Part shown: one piece after another, positions 33,820 through 44,375 of the stretch
Layout: every line of letters begins with the position of its first letter
Numbering within the stretch: the stretch's first letter is position 1
Assembly: GCA_022410635.1 (NCBI GenBank)
Contig: JAJVDF010000015.1
Coordinates: 2,039,722-2,103,721, forward strand
DNA from: Tretioscincus oriximinensis
Lineage: Eukaryota; Chordata; Lepidosauria; Squamata; Gymnophthalmidae
DNA: 64,000 nt
Reading direction: 5' to 3'
Program-made: the position numbers and the translations under genes
The notes under the pieces: generated by a model
What the model saw: the letters and a program-made list of their open reading frames with translations, nothing else
Told to the model about the DNA's origin: nothing
Database searches by the model: none

Positions 33820-34630
33820 AGTTTGGATTGTAAGCCATGGTAATAGTGTTAATCAAGGTTGTGTTCACATTATTAACAACACCATATCTTATTACAGGGA
33901 ACCAATTCCTTTCTCAGCAGACAATTGGGTAATGTCCAAGCATTTTGAGCCTCCTCTCTCTCAAAATCCTCAAAAAGAAGTATCTCATCTAGATATTCAT
34001 ATTCCACTTTATTCTGTCTTTCCACCCCCTGGCTAGCATAATTTGTCCCGCCCAAATTCCTTTATGAATTATATTATTTATATGGGTGTCCATACCAAAT
34101 GAGGATACCTTAGCCATAATCAAAAGTTGTTTACTTTTTATTAAGTTTGTCCCCCAAATTACTCTCAATTCTCTTGTTATTTCATCCCCAAACTCCATAA
34201 CTTTAGAGCAATCATGCCACATATGTATATATATGCCCCATACTGGGCATCCATGCCAGCAAAAAGGTGGAGAATTACCTACATGAGAAATCTGTATGGG
34301 AGTTTTATACCATTCTGTTAGTATTTTTAAATGTAATTCTTTAAATTTACTAAGTTTTATCTTGGATCCAGTTTTCCCAGTCAGCATCTGAGAAAATCAT
34401 GTCCTCAGACCATTTAGCTTTTAATAAACTATAATTGTTATACTTAATTTTAATTAATAATTCGTATAAAAGGCCAGTAATTCCTTTTTTTAGATTCCCT
34501 TCTTTTCTCAATGATGTCTTCAATATCTTGAACTCTGATACTCGGGTGTGAAATAAATGAAATGATAGCCCTTTCGGCCAGCCAATTTTATACATCAGGG
34601 TTAAAGGACCAGTGATTCCTCATTATTCCA
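33820..34630 (-). mobile_element. L1-type LINE ORF2 C-terminus
   Basis: The minus frame 34387-33989 reads LKILTEWYKTPIQ, then CWHGCPVWGIYIHMWHDC and FGDEITRELR. This is the L1 ORF2 Cys/His C-terminal domain (WYKTPxxL...CWRCxxxxGxxxHMWWxC). The upstream part (34595-34350) carries the preceding LKKGITGLLYELL region in another frame, so a frameshift separates the two. 5'-truncated. Confidence 0.8.
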
Positions 34631-35290
34631 GGCTGGCATCTTTTCATGGTATCCTGCCTTCTCCTGCTACTGAGCGGTACACAAAGGCTTTAGAAAGGGG
34701 CATGGGCACTTTTGCAGTGATGTCAGAATCTGCTACAGAAGCTTTTTTCTGGAAGTCCATTATCATCTTGGGCTGATTCTGCATGATGTAAGTACTGGTG
34801 CGGTAGGAAAACCTTGTGGGTGAGCAGCATTTATCCTGGCATTTTATTTTGTTCCGTAATAACTGAATCGCAAGTGCACCCATACATACATTCATACTCC
34901 TGTGTCAAAGAGGCTTCAGACAGTCATTACCGTATTAAAAGTCTAAAATCATATAGAAGAATCTCACCCAAAAATTTCAATTTTCCCTGCCCTCTTTCAG
35001 CACACCTTCTTGTGATTGGTTCCTCTTGTAACTCATGCCATGCGTGCTGTTCATGTGATCGAAATAGCCAGCATTCTCTCTTCAACTATTGTTTACATAT
35101 AGCTGTTGTAGCGGGGCCTCGTGGAACTTCGCAATGATGTCTGAAAATAACTACCATCTAGAAAAATCCAATTCCACAGACCTATTTTCCGAGCTCATTA
35201 TTAAAATTTTGTTAACAAGTATAGTAATGCCTTCATGACTTCACAACAAACACGGTAAGAAAGGAAACTAAGGAAGGAAACTGTATGGAA
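34631..35290. other. Unclassified sequence, possible old TIR repeat
   Basis: GGTAGGAAAACCTTGTGGG near 34803 resembles GGTAGGAAAACCTTGTATG at 17961 (family E), so a degenerate family E copy may lie at 34650-34820. The rest is not recognised. Confidence 0.3.
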
Positions 35291-35294
35291 GGAA

Positions 35295-35893
35295 ACTAAG
35301 TTTACATTAGGATATAAACCACACATAACCCACAGGTATCGGACACCTGCCCAACTGGCGCATGTGATAGCAATTTCACCTACTTGCTGGCATGGTTGCC
35401 CTACCCAAGGGAATTTTGTACACATGTGGGCTCTTTGCCCTGAAATTATACAATTTAGAACCCTAATAACCAGAGAGATTAAGTTAATGTTGGGGATAGA
35501 TATCCGAAACAACAATGGATTTTGGATAATTTTAATCCTTCTCCTGAACTTAATTATATCGTAAAAAGGCCAATATGGGCTACCCATATGATTATCTCCA
35601 GGGATTGGAAGGAAAAGAATAAATGGAGATTATTCTACAAGAAGCGATTAGGGAGAAGAGAATGTTTCTCCAGGGCATTCCTATAAGAAGTAAATGGATT
35701 AAAAATTGGCATAAACTGATAGAATTTGGTATTTCAGGCAATGGTAATCCCATTATACTATTTTATACATACCAGCACATCATCTTATTAAGACTACGTT
35801 TATAATGTTTCAGATTCCTTTCTGTAGCCTGATCTAGTGATGTGTTATTAGCTTTGCTTTGTTGTATTTGTGCTCAATAAAAACAAACAAACC
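35295..35893 (+). mobile_element. L1-type LINE 3' end
   Basis: The plus frame from 35364 reads SPTCWHGCPTQGNFVHMWAL, the same Cys/His L1 domain as the 34.2-kb copy but on the opposite strand. A decayed SRDWKEKNKWRLFY block and a 3' UTR ending CTCAATAAAAACAAAC follow. The two L1 ends form a divergent pair about 1 kb apart. Confidence 0.8.
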
Positions 35894-36704
35894 ATACATC
35901 ATAACTATGCTGGGCTTACTGTTATAGTTGTGGGAGAATTATGGGTCATAGCTCACATCTGGAGATATCTGACTCAACATCCAGCAAATGGTGAGGAATT
36001 GATGGCTTTTATGTTTCAGCAACTTTTAGAAATTCTCTAGTTCTGCCTGCCTTCTGTTAGCAAAAAGAAAAACTTTTTTTCTTTACTATGATTGGCTTTA
36101 ATGGGCTTGGATCCTCACTGTTTCTCTCAAAGTTCACCTTGAATTTATAGCATATGATGACTATTACACCACATTTGTTTTTACTATTTTATCCAACCTT
36201 GTCAGGAAAAGGGTATTTAACTTCATGTGAACCAACTTTGCTGCCAAATGAGACTTGGCAAAGATTCTGAGGATTTTGCAAAAATGTGTTCAAAAGATTG
36301 CTCACTGGGATGGGTTTTTGCGTCTAGCATCTTTGGACATGCAATTGGCTGGATTTTCTATTTTGTCCACCTTTCAGTCTGTGATATTCATGTGTGCATT
36401 TATGTGTGTTGTTTCTATATTCTTTTCCCCTGCTGAATGCGGTTATATTAAGCTGGGATCAGTTTAATCATATTAATTTTAAAAATCCATCAAGCATTGA
36501 TGAGGAATGAGACTGATTTTGTATTTCCCTTAGTGGAATGGAATAACAACACAATCCCAATCAGTAGGTCCATTCACATTTGAGTTTTGGGCACCTCTGT
36601 TCTTGTCCTGAAGTGTAAGCAAATATGAATGGCAGGTGTCCTGGTATATTCCTTACAATCCATCTTTTTGTTGGATATCCCAGGTTCTGCGATTAGGTGA
36701 TCTG
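35894..36704. other. Unique AT-rich sequence
   Basis: No recognised feature. Confidence 0.4.
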
Positions 36705-36905
36705 TATATTATTTATTATTTTATTTATTTATTTACATTTTTATACTGCCCTATACTTGTAGGTCTCAGGGTGGTTAACAATAAAACCATCATTTTAACA
36801 CATTAAAAACATCCTTTTCTAAAAATGGGGAGGAGACAGTAGTTTTCTAGCCAAAGGCCAGGCCAAAGAGGTGTGTCTTTAAGCATTTTCTGAAAGTGCT
36901 CTTCA
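36705..36905 (+). repeat. Dispersed repeat family D
   Basis: (TTTA)n head, ACTGCCCTATACTTGTAGG, TCTCAGGGTGGTTAACAATA, AACACATTAAAAACATCC and CCAAAGGCCAGGCCAAAGAG; matches 45409-45540 and 29990-30216. Confidence 0.6.
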
Positions 36906-37014
36906 GCTGCACTCGCATTAGACCTTTAAAAGGGAATGGAAAACGGATTTTATCATTCCAAAATGAAAACGAAGTGAGGGCTTAATTTTACCTGAGCATT
37001 TCCTGAGCATTCAT

Positions 37015-37265
37015 TCCACGTTAATGCCCCCAGCCCCCACTCTCTTGCTCTCTTTTTGTTGCCTGATCTCTGTTGTCAGTGTACAAGTGGCGCGAATTAC
37101 AAAAAGCAGCCGCAACGACACAATTTCACCACGAACTGCGGAGCAGAAACCTGTGGTGTGCATTTATAATGACGCTGCAGTACTTCTGAGCCCGTTTTTA
37201 TGGTAACACAGTTGGAACGATGGACTTTGGCTTTGCAGTCATGCGCGTTAAGGAGCAATGAGAAT
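37015..37265. promoter_or_regulatory. Repeat-free, relatively CpG-bearing block
   Basis: Contains several CpG dinucleotides (GTGGCGCGAATTAC, GCCGCAACGAC, CACGAACTGCGG, ATGCGCG) in otherwise AT-rich DNA, plus TTTATAATGACG. It is a candidate conserved element. The short plus frame 37024-37206 has no recognised family. Confidence 0.25.
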
Positions 37266-37624
37266 GCAGATGTTGTATTGAGGTGTCTGACCTAGCATTG
37301 CAGGTTTACATCCCTGGTTCAGCTTAACCATTTGGTCTTNGATAAAGTTTTATCCCCTGATTTCACAATACAGTGTGGAAGGACTGCCCCTGGCTGTTGC
37401 ATGGACACTTGTAGATAACCTTTAACCTGTTCAGAACTGAGAAGGGCTCGGAACACTTCAGAAATGTTGCAATGGAGCACACGCTCAGAGGAAGAGTTCC
37501 AGCGACCTGTTTCTTCCAGAATACGAGGCAAGTATGAAAAGGCAGAAAATCATTCTTGTTGATTTTTAGTCTAATTTTGTTCTGAAATATGATGGTAATT
37601 AATGTGACTATAGTTTTCTCTTAT

Positions 37625-37815
37625 TGATATGATCGAATCTCAAAAGCTAAGTGGAGTTGGCTAATACTTCCACAGAGGGGCACCTGGAAATATTCAGTAT
37701 TCCAGTCCAGACTGGGAGAGTAAAAAATATCCCAGTAGAAGGCAATGGCAGGTCACTTCTGTGCCTCCCAAAACATAATGGATTTGTCTATGCCCTTACC
37801 AGAAGCTGAGCTTTA
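37625..37815 (+). mobile_element. 5S rRNA-derived SINE
   Basis: GATCGAATCTCAAAAGCTAAG, then GTTGGCTAATACTT and GGGGCACCTGGAAATATTC follow the order of the 3' half of 5S rRNA (GATCTCGGAAGCTAAGCAGG...TTAGTACTTGGATGGG...CTGGGAATAC). The AGAAGGCAATGGCAGGTCAC block typical of vertebrate 5S-headed SINEs comes after it. It is too diverged and incomplete to be a 5S gene. Confidence 0.65.
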
Positions 37816-38695
37816 CTTTATCTTGGGGGAAATCCTAGCCTAAGAAAACATCATTTTCTCTTCAGTCCCTTTGAATCAAAAGTTTTGAAACAAGATTTTT
37901 TAAAAAGTTCAAAATTAGCCACTTCCCACTGAGAGAATAAAAATATCCCCAGAGTGGTGTGTAGACCAAAAGAGAACAAGCAAGAGCAAAGCTTTCTCTA
38001 GTTGCCATACAATTTTGATTCTTCACTGCTTTGTATTAATTACAGAGACTGGACGAGTGGACTTCCTTATTTGCGGTGATTAAAGTTTCAGCCTTGATTT
38101 CGTCTGCAAGGGAAAATGATCTGACCCCATTCCTCCATGCTGAAATAAAAACTCTTGGAAGCAAACATCAAAGCTCTGTAAACAATGTAACTCTGTGGAC
38201 ACTACCAATTGGGGAGAAAAGGAGAGAGAGAGAGAGGTTCACTTCACCGAGAACACCCAAGTCTTTAAGAAGAATAGGGGAGGTTTCAATGTCTTGCTGT
38301 TTTTCTTTGCCAGGGCAACCTGCTGTGGATTTTATTTTCTTTTGCAATGCTTATGCTGCTGCAGCCTTTTTTTCCTCAGAGATAGGCTGATGTGACTCTG
38401 TTGAAGGAGGCATACTGGCTCACCAGAACAAGTTTATTTGTAGTGCAGCCCAAGTCACATTTGAGGATTTCATTTTGGTTTGGGGGACTTCACAAGTCTG
38501 AATATCAATTGCACTTCAAAGGGGCAGAACTGTGAATTAGCAGACACGATCCCAACAGGCACCAGAAGAACTGAGCAAAAAATAAAGAGACTTGGAGCTA
38601 GGAAATGGCAGCATTGAAAATAAACTGGGGTGCCCAGTTCTCCATAAATGTTGTGGATTATTTCTTGGCCAAAGGAAAAAAGTTCTCATTGAGAA
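37816..38695. other. Unique non-coding sequence
   Basis: No gene. 38045-38200 is repeat-free and complex; a short GAGAGAGAGAGAG run lies at 38222-38234. Confidence 0.4.
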
Positions 38696-38945
38696 AGAGA
38701 AGGAGAAGAAGGAGTCAATTATTATACACTACTTTTCTCAACCTGAAAGGAATCAATTTAGGTTACATAACCTTCTGTTCTTGTCTTCACAACATACATC
38801 TTGTGAATTAGATGGGGCTGAGAGAGCTTTGAAAAATTGTGACTATCCCAAGGGCACCTAGCTGGCTGTTTGTAGAGCTGGCTGTTTGTAGGGGAACCAG
38901 GAAACTTCCAGAGAAGAGTCTGGCACTAACTACTACACCAGGTTT
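38696..38945 (-). mobile_element. tRNA-derived SINE, family A
   Basis: Inverted tail (GAGAAGGAGAAGAAGGAG), CACTACTTTTCTCAACCTG, GTTACATAACCTTCTG, GGGGCTGAGAGAGC and CTGGCACTAACTACTACACC. A 19-bp unit (AGCTGGCTGTTTGTAG) is tandemly doubled at about 38859-38890. Confidence 0.75.
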
Positions 38946-39300
38946 ATTCTTTGGTCTGCAAACAGGGCAGACAAATTCTCTTCCATTTGTGTTCAAGCAT
39001 TGAAAATGGCATTGAGATTGTGGTAAAGATGGTACATATTGCTTCGAGTATTTCCAAAATAATTACATCTGTTTTAGTAGCCTTTTATTTTACTCTGATC
39101 CATGTCTCATTTAGCTAATTGAGACTTAAGATGCAATTAGAGAGGGCTTTTAAATGTTATCCCTTTAAGAAAAAGCATCCGACCTCTATAGAGTCCCCTA
39201 GTTTAACCATCTGGCCATTTTTGGGCAAAACCCTGCCTCTTTGGTTATATAGTTTCCTGCCTGAAGAAAGATATGTCTTCAGAGCTATGAAACCGTGAAT
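38946..39300. other. Unique spacer
   Basis: Nothing recognised. Confidence 0.35.
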
Positions 39301-39730
39301 AAGAACATAAGAAGAGCCATATTAAGCCAGGCCACAGCCCATCTACTCCAGCATTCTGTGTCAAACAGAGGCCCACCAGATGCACCTGGGCAGTCCGAAT
39401 AGAGGAAAGCAAAATATGCACCTGTTCATGACTCCCTGCAAATGGTATTTCAGGAGTCCTGCCTGTTGCTCCAGACACCCATCCTAGTACCCATTTATAC
39501 TCTTGGTGTCCATAAACCTGTCTAATCCTGTCTTGAAACTATCCAAGCTGTTAGCTACCACTACCATTTCGGAAAGTAAATTCCACAGGCCAATGACCCT
39601 CTGGGTGAAAAAATGCTTTCCTTTCTCTGTTCTCACTTTTCTATCAATCAGTCCTAGTGTTGTGTGAAAACATTTTTCTCTATTCACCCTATCCATCCCA
39701 TGCATTATTTTGTAGACTATTTCCTCAGCA
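39301..39730 (-). mobile_element. CR1/L2-type LINE 3' end
   Basis: Same order as the 25- and 30-kb copies. The minus frame 39741-39484 reads VYKIMHGMDRVNREK, FFTQRVIGLWNL and LDRFMDTKSINGY, with an internal deletion between the NREK and TLGLIDRK blocks. The UTR ends at AAGAACATAAGAAGAGCC (39301). Confidence 0.9.
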
Positions 39731-39985
39731 CAAAGGGGCAATTATTAAAATCTGAATCCAAACCAGAACTCACCTCTGGCTTTTGAAATGTATGCTATTG
39801 GCGTTCACCCTATATTTGCTGCTCAATAAGTGACTGTTGTGTAGGAATGGCCAGTCCAACATATCCGGACTTGGGAAAATAATGTTATATCTTTTTAAAT
39901 TGATACTTTTTTATTACATTTTGTTCATCTCTCTTATTTCTTTCACCTGTAGTCATTGTATTAAAGTTAGATCTGCTCTCACCCC

Positions 39986-40145
39986 TTTCAGAGAATCATA
40001 GTTGGAAGGGACTCCAGGTTCCTTGGGACCAACCCACTTCTCAATGCAGGATTTACTAAAGTCATCCCAGACAGATGACTGCCCAGCCTCTGTTTGAAGA
40101 CTTCCAGGGAAGAAGAACTCAACCTTCTGTGGCAACCTATTCTAC
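39986..40145 (-). mobile_element. CR1 LINE 3' end
   Basis: AGAATCATAGTTGGAAGGGAC is the inverted CR1 terminus; CATCCCAGACAGATGACTGCCC and CTGTTTGAAGACTTCCAGGG follow, as in the 52.9-kb copy. Truncated after about 160 bp. Confidence 0.8.
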
Positions 40146-40970
40146 AGGTTTATCCCCCTTTGTTCTCAACCTTCGTTTTACTCTTTGCTTTAGCCTTGCT
40201 ATGGCATATGTTTTGGTGCAACAGTTTGTATTTGGCTTAAGCGTCTTTAGCTGGAATGAAGGAACTTGTACTGAACCTGTTTTGGAGCAAATGTAATTTT
40301 ATTTATAACTAAAGAGCAATTATTTTATGTTCTTAGGACATACTGTAGCTGATTCTCAGACTCTTTTTCTAGATCTCATACTGAATTCCACTGGGTGAGA
40401 AAAGGGTCACCCTGGCTGAGAATCAGCAGAGATCTATATGGAAGCTTGGTGTTTGCCCTATAAGCTGGATATAGTAACAGCAAACAGCAGGAATTATGTG
40501 GACTTGGATGTGCTTATTGGCTGAAATGTAAAGCTAAAGTGAGCAGCTTAATGTTGTCTTTAGGCTAGGGCAATCTACCAGTGGGTACCTTATGGCTTGG
40601 ACAAAATAGTCAGTTTAAGTTGGCGTATATATTCTGGCTGATGGCATGCATGTTCAAGGGAATCCTGGACTGGTGACTGTTTTTTATGCCAGAGATAAGC
40701 ATCTAAGACTTTGATGCCAAGATTTTTACTGTGAGCCGTGTCAAGAGAAATGCTATTTCATGGTCATAAGCAGAATCTGCAAATGCCACATAACAATGAC
40801 TCAGGAATGTTTTTCAGAAATAATTATGTATGAATCCTTCGTTGTGCATCATCAAAGTACTGTGCAGTAAGCCAGTACATACTTATTCAGCAATGGGGCA
40901 GTCTTCAATTCTAACTTTGGGACTCATCCCATTTTTGCTTAGTCTTCAGTAATGATAAAAAGTTCATACC
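40146..40970. other. Unique non-coding sequence
   Basis: No recognised feature. Confidence 0.4.
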
Positions 40971-40974
40971 AGAG

Positions 40975-41048
40975 AGCAGTTGTAGCTCAGTGATTGAGAA
41001 AACTGCTTGGAAAGCATAGGGTTGCTGGTTCAGTCCCAACATTTCCCA
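40975..41048 (+). mobile_element. tRNA-headed SINE fragment (other family)
   Basis: GTAGCTCAGTGATTGAG (A box) and GCTGGTTCAGTCCC (B box) about 40 bp apart give a tRNA-like head different from families A and B. The fragment lacks a matching acceptor stem and is not a functional tRNA gene. Confidence 0.5.
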
Positions 41049-41189
41049 AGAAGTAGACAGTGGCAAACCATGGCTCCATCTCCACGCGCGTGTTGATAGC
41101 AACATCACAGTCAATCTGCCTCATGTGATTGCAGGTGTTTAGCAATCCACTTGCTATAAAGGCACTTGGTTGAGGAATTTCTAGCCTCT

Positions 41190-41500
41190 GCAGTTTGTCT
41201 GATTCCACAGTGGACATTTACAAAAAAACACAACCCTTTCACGCAGACATTCAGCAATGTGAACATCGCAAATCTCGCAAGATTTCAATAGCCTTCGAGA
41301 CTACAAGTAAAAATTCATTGGCTCTCGGCTTGCAGAGAATGCTGGGGCCCGTCATGTGACAAGATTGCTAGGCAATGTTTCAGAACAGGGTGGAAATCTG
41401 AAGGTGGGTGAGGTGCAATCATGAATACTTTTTTTATCTGGACTTTAAAAGAAATAGTGATTTAAGGTTGTAAGGGGGATGCACCATATTTCCATATCTC
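41190..41500 (+). repeat. Dispersed repeat family F, copy 4
   Basis: Opposite orientation to copies 1-3: ACATTCAGCAATGTGAAC, TCTCGCAAGATTTC, GTAAAAATTCATTGGCTCTC and GCAGAGAATGCTGGG. Confidence 0.6.
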
Positions 41501-41565
41501 TACCAAAAAATCCTACGCTATCTCCATGCAATCAACCGGTAGTCAGCCATGACTCAATGACAATG

Positions 41566-41762
41566 ATGAAGAAGAGTTGGTTTTATACCCCAACTTGTCT
41601 TCCAAACAGACACCTTGTGTTGTAGGTGAGGTTGAAGGAGCTCCAAAGAACTGTGAATAGCTTAAGGTCACCAAGCTGGCTTCATGTTGGAGTGGATAAT
41701 CAAACCAGGAGATTACCTGGTAAGAGCCTTGACATTTTAACCATAAGACCATACTGATACTC
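41566..41762 (-). mobile_element. tRNA-derived SINE, family A
   Basis: GAAGAGTTGGTTTTATACCCC, ACAGACACCTTGTGTTGTAGG, AAGAACTGTGAATAGC and AACCAGGAGATTACC; internal deletion of the GCTTTGAG region. Confidence 0.75.
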
Positions 41763-41869
41763 CAGAAGAAAGAGTCCTACTTTGGTCCTACTGAACGTTT
41801 ACTTTCTCCTACTGCTATCCCAATTATACCTAACATTCCAGCATAGATTACATAAATGAAAAATTATAA

Positions 41870-42135
41870 GAATTAAATTAAAGTTATAAAATTAAAACCA
41901 ACTAAAATACACAATATAAAATTAGGGCTATGAAAATAGCAACAGAGTGGGGAGGACAGTTTGCTAATTTAATTAAAGGCAGGGCCTAAACTTCCCTATA
42001 TGGAATAGCCATCTAGGACATTCTTGGCTGATTAGCTGCTCCACCTGCCAGTCACCATGTTGGAAAGTAGGGAAGAAAAAGCTGCTTTTTCAGCCAAAGG
42101 CTGGGTTAAAGAAGTGGGTTGTTGTCAGGAAGGTA
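41870..42135 (+). repeat. Dispersed repeat family D
   Basis: ATTAAAACCAACTAAAATAC, CAGTTTGCTAATTTAATT and TTTCAGCCAAAGGCTGGG resemble the internal part of the 36.7- and 30.0-kb copies. Confidence 0.35.
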
Positions 42136-42387
42136 TTGCCAGGTTTTGAGGGACCGGAAGAACAACATTTGAAAAAATCAGATTGGATTTTTTTTAACTG
42201 TTTGTGTTACCAAAAGGGACAACTGAAAGAAGATCTGTCTTATGAAGTTTTTGGTGGGTTTGTGCTCAAACACAATGGTANTTTTTTTTGTACTTTTACA
42301 TTATGTGTTTGAGATGTTCAAAATATTTTAACAATTCACAATAATATATACTATCACATAGCCTGACCCCAAATATGGAAAGATAGA

Positions 42388-42545
42388 GCTAGTTTGGTGC
42401 ATTGGTTAAAGTGCTGGACTCTTATCTGGTAGCCTCCCAGTTCAATTCCACGCTACTCCATGAAGCCTGCTGGGTGACCTTGAGCCAGTCACAGTTCTTT
42501 AGAACTCTCCCAGCCCCACCTAATTCGCAAGGTTGAGGAGAAAGC
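42388..42545 (+). mobile_element. tRNA-derived SINE, family A, 3'-truncated
   Basis: AGTTTGGTGCATTGGTTAAAG (A box) and CCCAGTTCAATTCC (B box), then GGGTGACCTTGAGCCAGTC and CTCTCCCAGCCCCACC. The tail is lost near 42545. Confidence 0.8.
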
Positions 42546-42591
42546 AACAAAAGCTATATGTGCCATCCTTTGGTGAAAAGGCTAAGAAATG

Positions 42592-42736
42592 TTCTATTTA
42601 TTATTATTATTATTATTATTGCTATTATTACTATTGTTACTATTGTTACTATTGTTACTATTGTTACTATTGTTACTATTGTTACTATTGTTACTATTAT
42701 TATTATTTTTTATTACTATTATTACTATTATTATTG
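42592..42736 (+). repeat. (TTA)n microsatellite with 9-bp higher-order unit
   Basis: A TTA run evolves into a regular 9-bp unit CTATTGTTA repeated about seven times (42631-42700), then returns to TTA. Poly-Leu or poly-Tyr frames here are artefacts. Confidence 0.9.
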
Positions 42737-43605
42737 AGCAACCAGAACCAGAGCTAATTGAACTACAGTGCTGGCAGTTTTATTACTTCAGAGCTAAGCA
42801 TAGCTTAGAACAAATTTCAAAAGACATCACTGAGAAATTGCATATCCGGGGAATGATCTAGAGCTACTGCAGAAGGCCAGACGAAACCCCCAAATTGTTA
42901 GACTGCTCTCCACCATTTTCATCAATGCACTTCACTTTTATTACTATTATTTAACGAAAATTGTGTGCCTTCTTTCTCCACTCAAGCCAAGAATAGTAAG
43001 AGGGAGAAAAAAAGAAAACTCTTTTAACGCTGTATTTATACATTAACGTCATTCATTTGCGTAAGCGTTCCTCACAGCTGCATTGATTTATACAGCCAAC
43101 AGATGTTGGAACTTAAAGCACCTGCTAAGAAAAGCAGATTCTTTATATCCTTGCTCCAGTGCCGTCTCCATGGGATTTTATTTTTCCCTTGGCCTCCTTG
43201 CTGTGGCCCAGCAGTATCTCCTCTGTTAGTTCATTTGTATAGGCAATGGCTGTGGTAGGTCTTGAATATTCCATTCTGTCAGTCTGCCAGGATGGCTTTG
43301 ATAGCACAGCCAAGCCACTGGTCGAAATGTCTGAAATGCCAGGAACTTCATATACTATGCGTAGGGAGGCTTTCAGTGGGAAGAACGAACATGCTATTTT
43401 ATGATATTGACTATGAAAATAGAAGTCCCCCCTCACCTTCTACCATTGCAGCATGTAGGTAGAACAACTTTCCAAAAAGTGGTGAGAGTATTTCTGCATG
43501 AGCAGTGAAAATAAATCATTAGGAAGGCTTAGAACATAGCTAGAAGATACAAGGTCAAGTAGAATATAGCTGGGTAATTCTACTGTCCATTAGATAGTTC
43601 TGCTT
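42737..43605. other. Unique non-coding sequence
   Basis: No recognised gene. 42900-43120 is repeat-free and AT-rich. Confidence 0.4.
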
Positions 43606-44305
43606 AGTGAGGCACAAATGGTGCAGTTGTTAAGAGAAGGTCTTTCATCTGAGAGATCCGTTCTTGAAGCCCTGTGTTGGCTGTGGAGAAGGGTGAGTGC
43701 CTTCTACTGACCTCAGCTCAAGAAGCAGGAGAAGCAGAAGCAGCAGGAGAAGCAGAAGCAGCAGGAGCAGGAGCAGCAGCAGGAGCAGCACCACCACCAN
43801 CAGCAGCAGCAGCAGCAGAAGAACTGGGTTTTTATACCCTGCTTTTCTCCCCTGAAGGGACTTAAAGTGGCTTACAAAGATATATTTCGCCCAAGGCTTC
43901 CATTCTATCTTCCCCACCAGGCTATGGTGGTTCCCATTTATCTACTTGCTGTCTCTTGCAATTTCTTGCAATTTTTTTTGCTTTTGAATAACTGTGTTGG
44001 CTGGAGCTACAGGCTTGTGGAAGGTGCTTACCCCTCTCCACATCCAACACAGGGCTTTGAAACCCCATCTCCCAGCTTAGAGACCATTTCCTGAGCAACT
44101 GAGCCAATTAGCTATTGGAAGGACATTGGGTTTGCAACCTACATTTCAAGTAGATTCATGAATACCATCACTAATCTGGTGGGAAAGAATAAATGTAAGC
44201 CTTTGGGCAAAATTTAACCTTATAAATCGCTTTGAGTCCTTTCAGATGAGAAGGTCTGATTATAAAAAAAAGATTCTTCTTCTTCCTCTTCNTCCTCTTC
44301 TACTG
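43606..44305 (+). mobile_element. SINE family B split by an inverted copy of the same family
   Basis: The outer plus copy runs 43606-43720 (GGTGCAGTTGTTAAGAG...GAAGCCCTGTGTTGG...CCTCAGCTC) and resumes at about 44111 (AGCTATTGG...GGTGGGAAAGAATAAATGTAAGCC...). It ends in a TTC/CTTCNTCC tail near 44305. The inner copy lies between, reversed (43721-44110). The two form a long imperfect inverted repeat. Confidence 0.8.
43721..44110 (-). mobile_element. Inner inverted SINE B with CAG/GAAGCAG tail
   Basis: The reversed tail (43721-43820) has become an AGCAGGAGAAGCAG / CAGCAGCAG purine-rich satellite. After it come GGGTTTTTATACCCTGC, the GGTGGTTCCCATTTATC body and a head ending ...GCAACTGAGCC. Ala/Glu and poly-Leu frames here are artefacts of the triplet repeat. 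Confidence 0.8.
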
Positions 44306-44375
44306 TACATGCAGGGTGTGAGGAGTTTTGTCATTCTTGTGGCTCATCAGATACCTGTAGCATACTAAATATGCT

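Noticed and set aside
37625..37700. 5S rRNA gene
   Set aside because: Only partial, diverged similarity followed by a SINE body.
42533..42861. Poly-Tyr / poly-Leu frames
   Set aside because: Products of the TTA/TTG microsatellite.
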